Shown in pieces: positions 1 to 7,056 of a stretch of DNA of 64,000 nt. The notes below the pieces were generated by a model. It ran no database searches. It was not told where the DNA came from and worked only from the letters and a program-made list of their open reading frames with translations. Source of the stretch: Enterobacter kobei (lineage in GTDB: Bacteria > Pseudomonadota > Gammaproteobacteria > Enterobacterales > Enterobacteriaceae). Where the stretch lies: contig NZ_AP024590.1 in NCBI RefSeq assembly GCF_018323985.1, positions 2,790,001-2,854,000 of the forward strand, in the 5' to 3' direction. The translations under genes were made by a program, and so were the position numbers. How positions within the stretch are numbered: the first letter of the stretch is position 1; every line of letters starts with the position of its first letter.

Positions 1-66
1 TTCTTCCTGCTTAACGCCCAGCTGCTCGCCGATAATTTTCTTAACGCGTTCTTCGATAGTGCTCAT
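1..66 (-). CDS. acpP: Acyl carrier protein, N-terminal 22 residues (partial)
   Basis: The window opens inside this gene, with the ATG at 66-64 on the minus strand. The visible N-terminus (MSTIEERVKKIIGEQLG...) is the conserved start of AcpP, the small acidic carrier that holds growing acyl chains on a phosphopantetheine arm during fatty acid synthesis. The serine that carries the arm lies outside the window. It follows fabG on the same strand, the usual fabHDG-acpP order, and has its own promoter in the 178-bp gap. Confidence 0.95.
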   Translation of the reverse strand, partial: MSTIEERVKKIIGEQLGVKQEE

Positions 67-111
67 ACTCTTAAATTTCCTATCAAAACTCGCTTTCGCG
101 ATGGTTTTCGT

Positions 112-139
112 AGTGTATAAAATGTTGAAAAATTTGCAA
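112..139 (-). promoter_or_regulatory. Probable acpP promoter
   Basis: On the minus strand there is a -35-like TTGCAA (139-134) and a -10-like TACACT (117-112) with a 16-bp spacer. This would start RNA near 105, about 40 nt before the acpP ATG. The very high expression expected of acpP fits a private promoter between fabG and acpP. It was called from sequence only. Confidence 0.55.
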
Positions 140-244
140 CTAAATCCCGGCAGTTCTTACCACGATTTTGCGCTATTTTGAGGCCTTTTGCCCTGATAAC
201 GCAAATAAAATTATTCCCTAAATGTGTTTTAGGAAATAACGTGG

Positions 245-979
245 TTAAACCATATACATCCCGCCGTTGACGTGCAAAGTTTCACCCGTGATGTAACTCG
301 CCTCGTCTGAAGCTAAAAATGCAACCGCATTGGCGATTTCCTGAGCGCCACCGAGGCGACCCGCAGGAACCTGCGCCAGAATACCCGCACGCTGATCATC
401 AGACAGCGCGCGCGTCATGTCCGTTTCAATAAAGCCCGGAGCAACAACGTTTACCGTAATACCGCGGGACGCGATTTCGCGCGCCAGCGATTTACTAAAG
501 CCAATCAGACCCGCTTTCGCCGCAGCGTAGTTGGCCTGACCAGCATTTCCCATGGTACCGACCACAGAACCGATAGTGATAATCCGCCCATGACGTTTTT
601 TCATCATAGCGCGCATTACCGCTTTTGACAGGCGGAAAACGGATGAAAGATTGGTTTCGAGGATATCGATCCACTCATCATCTTTCATACGCATTAACAG
701 GTTGTCGCGTGTGATCCCGGCATTATTAACCAGGATGTCCACTTCGCCAAACTCAGCGCGAATATTTTCCAGCACAGATTCAATAGATGCCGGATCGGTC
801 ACGTTTAACATCAGACCTTTGCCGTTCGCACCTAAGTAATCACTGATCGCCTGTGCGCCGCTTTCGCTGGTTGCCGTACCGACAACTTTCGCGCCGCGAG
901 CGACCAGCGTTTCTGCGATTGCGCGGCCAATGCCACGGCTTGCACCGGTAACCAGTGCAACTTTTCCTTCAAAACTCAT
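245..979 (-). CDS. fabG: 3-oxoacyl-[ACP] reductase FabG
   Basis: This is the NADPH-dependent reductase that converts beta-ketoacyl-ACP to beta-hydroxyacyl-ACP in each elongation round of type II fatty acid synthesis (cytosol, homotetramer). At 244 residues it matches the E. coli length. It has the short-chain dehydrogenase fold: the Rossmann motif GASRGIG near residue 12, NNAG near 86, and the catalytic Ser138, Tyr151 (YAAAK) and Lys155. The C-terminal HVNGGMYMV is typical. It lies 18 bp after fabD in one operon. Confidence 0.97.
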   Translation of the reverse strand: MSFEGKVALVTGASRGIGRAIAETLVARGAKVVGTATSESGAQAISDYLGANGKGLMLNVTDPASIESVLENIRAEFGEVDILVNNAGITRDNLLMRMKDDEWIDILETNLSSVFRLSKAVMRAMMKKRHGRIITIGSVVGTMGNAGQANYAAAKAGLIGFSKSLAREIASRGITVNVVAPGFIETDMTRALSDDQRAGILAQVPAGRLGGAQEIANAVAFLASDEASYITGETLHVNGGMYMV

Positions 980-997
980 GGTTTTGGTTTTCCTCTG

Positions 998-1927
998 TTA
1001 TTGCTCAAGCGCCGCTGACATCGCCGCCGGCTCGTTAATGGCCGAAGCTGTCAGGGTGTCAACAATACGTTTGGTCAGCCCGGTCAAGACTTTGCCCGGA
1101 CCTACTTCATACAGGTGCCCGACGCCCTGCGTAGCCATAAATTCCACGCTCTTGGTCCATTGTACCGGACTGTAGAGCTGACGCACCAGGGCATCGCGGA
1201 TGGCTGCAGGCGTGGTTTCACATTTCACATCCACGTTGTTCACAACCGGAACTGACGGAGCGTTAAACGTGATCTTCTCAAGCTCTGCCGCCAGTTTCTC
1301 AGCGGCAGGCTTCATCAGCGCACAGTGAGATGGCACGCTGACCGGCAGTGGCAGTGCGCGTTTTGCGCCCGCTGCTTTACAGGCTGCGCCCGCACGTTCA
1401 ACCGCTTCTTTATGACCGGCAATCACCACCTGGCCTGGCGAGTTGAAGTTCACCGGCGACACCACCTGATCTTCAGCGGATTCTTCGCAGGCTTTGGCGA
1501 TAGCAGCATCGTCAAGACCGATAATGGCGGACATGCCACCCGTCCCCGCAGGCACGGCTTCCTGCATGAATTTACCACGCAGTTCGACGAGGCGAACGGC
1601 GTCGGCGAAATCAATGACCCCGGCACAGACCAGCGCGGAGTACTCACCAAGGCTGTGACCCGCCATCATGGCAGGGGTTTTACCGCCTGCCTGCTGCCAT
1701 ACGCGCCACAGGGCGACGGAGGCGGTCAACAGCGCCGGTTGCGTCTGCCAGGTTTTATTCAGTTCTTCTGCCGGGCCCTGTTGCGCCAGCGCCCACAGGT
1801 CGTAACCCAGCGCCGCAGAAGCCTCGCGGAAAGTTTCTTCAATCACCGGATAGTCGGCAGCCAGTTCAGCGAGCATGCCAACGGCCTGAGAGCCCTGTCC
1901 CGGGAACACAAATGCAAATTGCGTCAT
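998..1927 (-). CDS. fabD: Malonyl-CoA:ACP transacylase FabD
   Basis: FabD moves malonyl from CoA to ACP, supplying the extender unit for fatty acid synthesis. The 309 residues match the E. coli protein. The sequence shows FPGQGSQ near residue 8, the nucleophile motif GHSLGE with Ser92, and the VPSHCALM segment carrying the catalytic histidine near 201. It sits between fabH (17 bp upstream) and fabG in the minus-strand operon. No anomaly was seen. Confidence 0.97.
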   Translation of the reverse strand: MTQFAFVFPGQGSQAVGMLAELAADYPVIEETFREASAALGYDLWALAQQGPAEELNKTWQTQPALLTASVALWRVWQQAGGKTPAMMAGHSLGEYSALVCAGVIDFADAVRLVELRGKFMQEAVPAGTGGMSAIIGLDDAAIAKACEESAEDQVVSPVNFNSPGQVVIAGHKEAVERAGAACKAAGAKRALPLPVSVPSHCALMKPAAEKLAAELEKITFNAPSVPVVNNVDVKCETTPAAIRDALVRQLYSPVQWTKSVEFMATQGVGHLYEVGPGKVLTGLTKRIVDTLTASAINEPAAMSAALEQ

Positions 1928-1944
1928 GTTTTTATCCTTAAATT

Positions 1945-2898
1945 TTAGAAACGAACCAGTGCGGAACCCCAGGTGAACCCGCCACCGAAGGCCTCAAGCA
2001 GCACCAGCTGCCCCGGCTTAATACGGCCATCACGCACGGCTTCGTCAAAGGCGCACGGTACGGATGCCGCAGAGGTATTGCCATGACGATCCAGCGTCAC
2101 GACCACGTTATCCATCGACATGCCCAGTTTTTTAGCGGTCGCGCTGATGATACGCAGGTTGGCCTGATGCGGCACTAACCAGTCGAGTTCACTGCGGTCG
2201 AGATTATTCGCCGCCAGGGTTTCTTCAACGATATGCGCCAGTTCCGTCACAGCCACTTTGAAGACTTCGTTACCGGCCATCGTCAGATAAGTCGGGTTGT
2301 CCGGCGTGACACGATCCAGATTCGGCAGCGTCAGCAGTTCGCCATAGCTGCCATCAGCATGCAGATGCGTGGAGATAATACCAGGCTCTTCAGAAGCACC
2401 GAGGAGTACGGCACCTGCGCCATCGCCAAAGATAATGATCGTGCCGCGATCGGCAGGATCGCAGGTACGCGCCAGCACGTCAGAACCGATCACCAGGGCG
2501 TATTTCACCGCGCCGGATTTCACGTACTGATCGGCAATGCTCAGGCCATAGGTGAAGCCGGCACAGGCCGCGGCCACGTCAAATGCCGGGCAGCCTTTAA
2601 TTTCCAGCATGCTCTGCACCTGGCAGGCAGCGCTTGGGAAGGCGTGCGTGGCGGAGGTGGTTGCCACGATGATCAGGCCAATCTCGTTTTTATCAATACC
2701 TGACATTTCCAGCGCGCGTTTTGCCGCCTCGAAACCCATGGTAGACACGGTTTCATCAGGCGCAGCAATGCGGCGTTCGCGGATACCTGTGCGCGTGACA
2801 ATCCACTCGTCAGACGTATCCACCATTTTTTCCAGGTCGGCGTTAGTTCGCACGTGTTCAGGCAGATAACTGCCGGTACCAATAATCTTCGTATGCAT
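1945..2898 (-). CDS. fabH: 3-oxoacyl-[ACP] synthase III FabH
   Basis: FabH starts fatty acid synthesis by condensing acetyl-CoA with malonyl-ACP. The 317-residue thiolase-fold enzyme has the Cys-His-Asn triad in standard contexts: Cys112 in AAACAGFTYG, His244 in VPHQANLR and Asn274 in RHGNTSAAS. The C-terminus GGGFTWGSALVRF is also typical. It lies 6 bp downstream of plsX, so it is almost certainly co-transcribed with it. Confidence 0.97.
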   Translation of the reverse strand: MHTKIIGTGSYLPEHVRTNADLEKMVDTSDEWIVTRTGIRERRIAAPDETVSTMGFEAAKRALEMSGIDKNEIGLIIVATTSATHAFPSAACQVQSMLEIKGCPAFDVAAACAGFTYGLSIADQYVKSGAVKYALVIGSDVLARTCDPADRGTIIIFGDGAGAVLLGASEEPGIISTHLHADGSYGELLTLPNLDRVTPDNPTYLTMAGNEVFKVAVTELAHIVEETLAANNLDRSELDWLVPHQANLRIISATAKKLGMSMDNVVVTLDRHGNTSAASVPCAFDEAVRDGRIKPGQLVLLEAFGGGFTWGSALVRF

Positions 2899-2904
2899 GT
2901 ACGC

Positions 2905-3939
2905 TCAGTCTTTTTCCGGTAATACAGATTCCAGGCGAGCGGCAATCCGCGAAGGGACTTGTCGCTGCACCGCCTGCACTGCCTGTTCAATCGCGACTGT
3001 AAACGCTCGCTGATTGGCTGCACCATGACTCTTAATCACCGTGCCGCGCAATCCTAACAGACACGCGCCATTATACTGGTCGGGGTTGAGGTGACTGAAT
3101 CGCCTGCTCAGGCTTTTTTGTAACCAACGCTTTAATAAAATCAGCCACCACGACCGTTTTTTACCCTCGCCCTGCGATTTCAGCAGCGAAAGGAACATTC
3201 TGACCATACCTTCCATCGTCTTTAATGTGACGTTTCCCGTAAAACCGTCACATACCAGCACATCCGTTTTGCCGGTGAGTAATTCGTTAGCTTCAAGATA
3301 GCCAATATAGTTAATCGACGGGATAGATTTTAACAACGCTGAAGCATCGCGGATGCTGTCGAGACCTTTCGTCTCTTCTTCACCGATGTTCAGCAATGCT
3401 ACGCGGGGATGCGGAATACCGAGGACTTCTTCCGCCATCACCGATCCCATCAGCGCGAACTGCATCAGCATCGTGCTGTCGCAATCCACGTTGGCACCTA
3501 AATCCAGCACCACGGTTTTGCCCTTCTGCTGATGCGGTAAGACCGTCACCAGTGCCGGACGTTCAATGCCCTCTATTGGCTTGAGCAAAAGTTTTGCCAG
3601 CCCCATCAGCGCACCGGTATTACCTGCGCTTACGCAGGCCTCGGCGCGGCCTTCTTTCACCAGCTCCAGCGCCATGCGCATGGAACTGCCACGGCTATTG
3701 CGAATCGCCTGCGAGGCGCGCGCATCACTGGCAATAACTGACTGCGCAGGAATAATCTGCAGACGCGAACGTTGTTCGAAATCAGCTTTGGCAAGTAATG
3801 GCGTGATTGCGTCGGGATCGCCGACTAAAAGAAGAGTGAGTTGTGAATTAGAATTCAGTGCCTGCAATGCTGCAGGCACTGTCACGGTAGGGCCAAAATC
3901 GCCCCCCATGACATCTAACGCCAGGGTTAGACGTGTCAA
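2905..3939 (-). CDS. plsX: Phosphate acyltransferase PlsX (TTG start)
   Basis: PlsX makes acyl-phosphate from acyl-ACP, feeding PlsY and phospholipid synthesis at the inner membrane. The family start is (L/M)TRLTLALDVMGGDFGP. Here that first codon is TTG at 3939-3937, giving 344 residues. An ATG 36 bp further upstream would add a non-homologous extension (MRISPCKRGYTA) and run through a strong hairpin, so TTG is preferred. The C-terminus (LESVLPEKD) is about 12 residues shorter than the E. coli form as remembered. It lies between rpmF and fabH in the operon. The Shine-Dalgarno GGGGA is in the 3' arm of a hairpin (see 3949-3966). Confidence 0.93.
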   Translation of the reverse strand: MTRLTLALDVMGGDFGPTVTVPAALQALNSNSQLTLLLVGDPDAITPLLAKADFEQRSRLQIIPAQSVIASDARASQAIRNSRGSSMRMALELVKEGRAEACVSAGNTGALMGLAKLLLKPIEGIERPALVTVLPHQQKGKTVVLDLGANVDCDSTMLMQFALMGSVMAEEVLGIPHPRVALLNIGEEETKGLDSIRDASALLKSIPSINYIGYLEANELLTGKTDVLVCDGFTGNVTLKTMEGMVRMFLSLLKSQGEGKKRSWWLILLKRWLQKSLSRRFSHLNPDQYNGACLLGLRGTVIKSHGAANQRAFTVAIEQAVQAVQRQVPSRIAARLESVLPEKD

Positions 3940-3948
3940 GGCGGTATA

Positions 3949-3966
3949 TCCCCGTTTACACGGGGA
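3949..3966 (-). promoter_or_regulatory. GNRA-tetraloop hairpin over the plsX ribosome binding site
   Basis: In the minus-strand RNA, UCCCCGU and ACGGGGA form a perfect 7-bp stem closed by GUAA, a GNRA-type tetraloop. The GGGGA of the 3' arm (3953-3949) lies 9 nt before the TTG start of plsX and is its only good Shine-Dalgarno candidate. Folding would hide it. A regulatory role is inference. Confidence 0.5.
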
Positions 3967-3982
3967 AATCCTCACTAAGCTT

Positions 3983-4002
3983 AATCACGCAGAAGCGTGA
4001 TT
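3983..4002 (-). other. Intercistronic hairpin at the rpmF stop codon
   Basis: A perfect 8-bp stem (AATCACGC / GCGTGATT) with a four-base loop overlaps the last bases of the rpmF stop. No U-tract follows on the minus strand, so it is unlikely to be an intrinsic terminator. It may be an mRNA stability or processing element between rpmF and plsX. Confidence 0.45.
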
Positions 4003-4174
4003 ACTTAGTGATTACCTTGCGACCACGGTAGAAACCGTCAGCGGTCATGTGGTGACGCAGGTGAGACTCACCAGAAGTTTTGTCTACAGACAGGCTGGTG
4101 ACTGCGGTCAGCGCGTCATGGGAACGACGCATGCCACGTTTGGAACGGGTTGGTTTATTTTGTTGTACGGCCAT
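4001..4174 (-). CDS. rpmF: 50S ribosomal protein L32
   Basis: The 57-codon reading frame encodes MAVQQNKPTRSKRGMRRSHD..., the standard start of enterobacterial L32, and ends ...GRKVITK. It is rich in Lys and Arg, as expected for a small protein of the large ribosomal subunit. It lies 50 bp downstream of yceD and just before plsX, reproducing the yceD-rpmF-plsX-fab arrangement that links ribosome and lipid synthesis genes. This non-zinc L32 has no cysteine pairs, as in E. coli. Confidence 0.96.
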   Translation of the reverse strand: MAVQQNKPTRSKRGMRRSHDALTAVTSLSVDKTSGESHLRHHMTADGFYRGRKVITK

Positions 4175-4224
4175 GGACCTTACTCCTCAATTACGGTTAT
4201 CCACGTAAGAACAGGCAGAACCTG

Positions 4225-4746
4225 TTACTTGCGCTTTAAGCTGGCTAATACGGCAAATGGGTTTGGCTTTTGCGCTTCATCAGGCAATTGACCAAACACC
4301 ATGTCCGCCTCGGACACTTCACAGTGTTCAGAATCATGCACCGGAACTACTGGCAAGGTGAGGATGATTTCATCTTCCACCAGCGCCAGCAGATCGATTT
4401 CACCAAATTCGTTGACCTGAATTGGTTCGTACGCTTCCGGGAGTGCTTCGGCCTGTTCGTCTTTGACGATCGGGCTAAAACAATACTGTGTGTAGACCTG
4501 ATGGGGAAACGACTTTCCGCAACGCTGGCATTCGAGCGTTACCGATACCTTCGCATCGCCGGTTAAAACGGCCAGGCGCTGGTTATCGATAGCAAACGAC
4601 ATGGAGCATTCCACATCACTGTCCACACTAACTACGGATTCGGCGACACGCTCAACCAGATCACGAGTATAGATTCCCTCGTAATCAAGGCGTTTTTGAG
4701 CCGTACGGACCGGATCAAGAGTCAGGGGTAATTTTACCTTTTGCAT
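4225..4746 (-). CDS. yceD: 23S rRNA accumulation protein YceD (DUF177)
   Basis: This 173-residue protein starts MQKVKLPLTLDPVRTAQKRL and ends ...NPFAVLASLKRK, nearly identical to E. coli YceD. The family is linked to accumulation of large-subunit rRNA in bacteria and plants; its molecular activity is not settled. A Cys pair (ECQRCG near residue 90) and an HCE motif may bind metal. It is the first gene of the yceD-rpmF-plsX-fab operon. The -10 box of a good promoter (4756-4784) ends only 9 nt before the ATG and no Shine-Dalgarno is present, so the message may be leaderless. Confidence 0.93.
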   Translation of the reverse strand: MQKVKLPLTLDPVRTAQKRLDYEGIYTRDLVERVAESVVSVDSDVECSMSFAIDNQRLAVLTGDAKVSVTLECQRCGKSFPHQVYTQYCFSPIVKDEQAEALPEAYEPIQVNEFGEIDLLALVEDEIILTLPVVPVHDSEHCEVSEADMVFGQLPDEAQKPNPFAVLASLKRK

Positions 4747-4755
4747 AGGGCGCGC

Positions 4756-4784
4756 ATATTAACTTTGTAATGTCATAGAGTCAA
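4756..4784 (-). promoter_or_regulatory. Promoter immediately upstream of yceD
   Basis: On the minus strand, TTGACT (4784-4779) and TAATAT (4761-4756) are separated by exactly 17 bp. The -10 box ends 9 nt before the yceD ATG, so transcription would begin at or within about 3 nt of the start codon. Confidence 0.65.
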
Positions 4785-4812
4785 AGAAAAAGGCAGCCTG
4801 AGGTTGCCTTTT
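4783..4812 (-). terminator. Intrinsic terminator of a short RNA upstream of yceD
   Basis: On the minus strand a stem of AAAAGGCA / TGCCTTTT, extended by a G-T pair and CCT/AGG, is followed by five Ts, a C and three more Ts. It ends just before the -35 box of the yceD promoter and would stop transcripts coming from 4869-4896. Confidence 0.6.
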
Positions 4813-4862
4813 GCCAATTATTCGCACACATTGCGGCCTCTAGTTTAAAATGCCTGACCTGG
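4785..4862 (-). ncRNA. Candidate small RNA in the maf-yceD gap (SraB/PsrD position)
   Basis: A near-consensus minus-strand promoter (4869-4896) and an intrinsic terminator (4783-4812) bracket about 80 nt with no reading frame. In E. coli the small RNA SraB (PsrD) is reported between yceF and yceD, the same gap. The assignment rests on position and on the promoter-terminator pair. The reported E. coli RNA is longer than the unit seen here, so identity is uncertain. Confidence 0.45.
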
Positions 4863-4868
4863 TTACGC

Positions 4869-4896
4869 TATATAAAAGGTGGAAAAAATATGTCAA
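4869..4896 (-). promoter_or_regulatory. Strong minus-strand promoter overlapping the maf start codon
   Basis: A perfect -35 TTGACA (4896-4891) is separated by 16 bp from TATATA (4874-4869). The -35 box overlaps the ATG of the divergent maf gene. It would drive the candidate small RNA and, by read-through, yceD. Confidence 0.6.
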
Positions 4897-5474
4897 ACCT
4901 CGTACTCGCTTCCACTTCGCCTTATCGGCGCGCCCTGCTGGAAAAAATCGGCATGCCGTTTGAGTGTGCAGCCCCTGGCGTCGACGAAACGCCAAAGGCA
5001 GGCGAGACGCCGCGACATCTGGTGCTGCGCCTTGCCCAGGCGAAAGCCCAGTCTCTGGCCGAACGCTATCCTGCACACCTTATTGTCGGCTCCGATCAGG
5101 TGTGCGTGCTGGATGGTGAAATTACCGGCAAACCATTGAGTGAAGAAAATGCCTTCCATCAGCTGATGAAAGCGCGCGGCACTATCGTGACCTTTTATAC
5201 GGGTCTGGCGCTGTATAATTCCGCCACCGGACATCTGCAAACCGAATGTGAGCCATTTGATGTGCATTTCCGACACCTGAGCGAGCAGGAGATCAAAGAT
5301 TATCTGCGTAAAGAGCGCCCGCTTGACTGCGCGGGTAGCTTTAAAAGTGAGGGGTTGGGCATCACGCTGTTTGAAAAACTGGACGGACGCGATCCTAATA
5401 CGCTGGTGGGCTTACCGCTGATTGCGCTGTGTCAGATGCTGCGTCGTGAGAACAGCAATCCATTGCTGTATTAA
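4890..5474 (+). CDS. yceF: Maf-like nucleotide pyrophosphatase YceF
   Basis: This is a Maf/HAM1-superfamily house-cleaning enzyme of 194 residues. E. coli YceF hydrolyses m7GTP and related modified nucleotides to the monophosphate. The N-terminus LVLASTSPYRRALLEKIG is the family signature, GSDQVC near residue 69 carries the conserved catalytic Asp, and ITGKPLSEENA follows. An AAAGGTGG Shine-Dalgarno lies 7 nt before the ATG. It is divergent from yceD and convergent with rluC. Confidence 0.93.
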   Translation: MSNLVLASTSPYRRALLEKIGMPFECAAPGVDETPKAGETPRHLVLRLAQAKAQSLAERYPAHLIVGSDQVCVLDGEITGKPLSEENAFHQLMKARGTIVTFYTGLALYNSATGHLQTECEPFDVHFRHLSEQEIKDYLRKERPLDCAGSFKSEGLGITLFEKLDGRDPNTLVGLPLIALCQMLRRENSNPLLY

Positions 5475-5492
5475 AACGAAGAAAAGCGTGCA

Positions 5493-5524
5493 CGGTACCC
5501 GTCCGGCAAATCGGACAGGTACCG
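5493..5524. terminator. Long stem-loop between convergent yceF and rluC
   Basis: CGGTACC / GGTACCG and GTCCG / CGGAC form a 12-bp stem with one mismatch and a six-base loop. It sits in the 65-bp gap between two convergent genes. There is no clear T-run, so termination is inferred from location only. Confidence 0.4.
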
Positions 5525-5539
5525 GATCGGCAATGATCG

Positions 5540-6487
5540 TCAGCCACGTAGTTTTTTAAGGCACTGCTTAAGCTGATCGTCCAGCGGCGCTTCGATACGG
5601 ATCACCTCACCCGTATTGGGATGGGTAAATTTGAGCGCCGCAGCGTGCAGGAACAGACGGTTCAGACCGGTACCGGCAAGCTGGCGATCGAAATCGCGGT
5701 CGCCATAGCGATCGTCAAAGGCGATAGGATGCCCGGCGTATTGCGTATGGACGCGGATCTGATGCGTACGACCGGTCACCGGGCTACAGCGTACCAGTGA
5801 GGCGTGTTCAAATCGCTCTTCCACTTTAAAGCGCGTCTCAGACGGTTTCCCTTCCTGATTAACACGCACGATACGCTCGCCGCTTTGCAGAATATTTTTC
5901 AGCAACGGCGCCTGCACCACTTTCACATGCGACTGCCACTGACCGCGCACCAGCGCCAGATAATCTTTCTGCATGCCCTTCTCGCGCAGCTGTTCATGCA
6001 GCGAGCGCAGCGCCGAGCGCTTTTTGGCCACCAGCAGTACACCGGAAGTGTCACGGTCAAGGCGATGCACCAGTTCCAGGAAGCGGGCTTCCGGGCGCAG
6101 CGCGCGCAACCCTTCGATCACGCCGAAGCTCAGCCCACTGCCGCCGTGTACGGCAGTACCGGACGGTTTGTTAAGCACCAGAATATGATCGTCTTCATAA
6201 AGAATAACGTCCGACAGCGCGGCCACTTTTTGCAAATGGGGCGACACGGCCTGTTCGTCGCGTTCAGCCACGCGCACCGGCGGGATACGGATTTCATCGC
6301 CATCCACCAGTTTATATTCCGGCTTCACGCGTTTTTTGTTCACCCGCACTTCGCCTTTACGCAGAATGCGGTAAATCATGCTTTTCGGTACCCCTTTTAA
6401 TTGGGTACGCAAAAAGTTGTCGATTCGTTGCCCGGCTTCGTCAGCCGAAATAGCAACCATTTTTACGGCTGGAGTCTCTGTTTTCAT
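5540..6487 (-). CDS. rluC: 23S rRNA pseudouridine synthase RluC
   Basis: RluC converts U955, U2504 and U2580 of 23S rRNA to pseudouridine (E. coli numbering). The start MKTETPAVKMVAISADEAGQ at 6487 matches the family. A reading frame 42 bp longer is open but not homologous. An N-terminal S4 RNA-binding domain (QRIDNFLRT...) precedes the catalytic domain with HRLDRDTSG, which holds the catalytic Asp near residue 144. At 315 residues it is a few shorter than E. coli RluC at the C-terminus. It is divergent from rne. Confidence 0.95.
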   Translation of the reverse strand: MKTETPAVKMVAISADEAGQRIDNFLRTQLKGVPKSMIYRILRKGEVRVNKKRVKPEYKLVDGDEIRIPPVRVAERDEQAVSPHLQKVAALSDVILYEDDHILVLNKPSGTAVHGGSGLSFGVIEGLRALRPEARFLELVHRLDRDTSGVLLVAKKRSALRSLHEQLREKGMQKDYLALVRGQWQSHVKVVQAPLLKNILQSGERIVRVNQEGKPSETRFKVEERFEHASLVRCSPVTGRTHQIRVHTQYAGHPIAFDDRYGDRDFDRQLAGTGLNRLFLHAAALKFTHPNTGEVIRIEAPLDDQLKQCLKKLRG

Positions 6488-7056
6488 GGTTGGCGATTCT
6501 AAATATCCACGCCGAATAGCGCCACTCATTTTTATATGCTTATATTTATGCTTACCCGGTAGGGTTTACGCATCGTGATGCTTTTTGATGGCTTTTAGAA
6601 CAATCTCGAAGCAGCGGTGTAAAAACTGTGAGTAACCGGGTGATAAATGGTAAAAGTCATCTTGCTATAACAGGGTTAGCAAGGAATAATGTTTACGCTT
6701 TCCGTGTTCAAGCTTGTTATAACAATGAATTTTACGGAATCACCAATTTTGCCCGTTCGTTCATCAACGCAGCAATGGCGTAAGACGTATTGATCGTTCA
6801 GGCAGTTAGCGGGCTGCGGGTTGCAGTCCTTACCGGTAGACGGAATCTTCTCTGGAGAGTTTTCCCAGGCTGTTCCCCGAATAATTGCGCTGTTTTTCCG
6901 TATGAAATACAGGCAACCGACACTCTGCGCCTCTTAAGCGTGCGACAACCGTGAGGTTGGCGACGTGAACAGACACGAGGCCATCGGTTCACACCCGGAA
7001 AGGCGATACTCTGCCCGTAGCTTAGTCGTCAATGTAAGAATAATGAGTAAGTTACG
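6488..7056 (+). promoter_or_regulatory. rluC-rne intergenic region with the rne autoregulatory leader
   Basis: This 569-bp gap holds the rne promoter and long 5' UTR. A -35-like TTGCTA (6663) and AATAAT (6685-6690) would start RNA near 6696, giving a leader of about 361 nt, the length known for E. coli rne. An inverted repeat (CTTGCTA / TAGCAAG, 6661-6683) overlaps the promoter. Hairpins include a GNRA tetraloop at 6946-6959 and GTGAAC / GTTCAC at 6965-6992, in the region where E. coli carries the hairpins through which RNase E cleaves its own mRNA. Autoregulation is inferred from this similarity. Confidence 0.6.

Noticed and set aside
1325..1948. 207-codon frame opposite fabD
   Set aside because: It is antisense to a clearly conserved gene and has no protein features.
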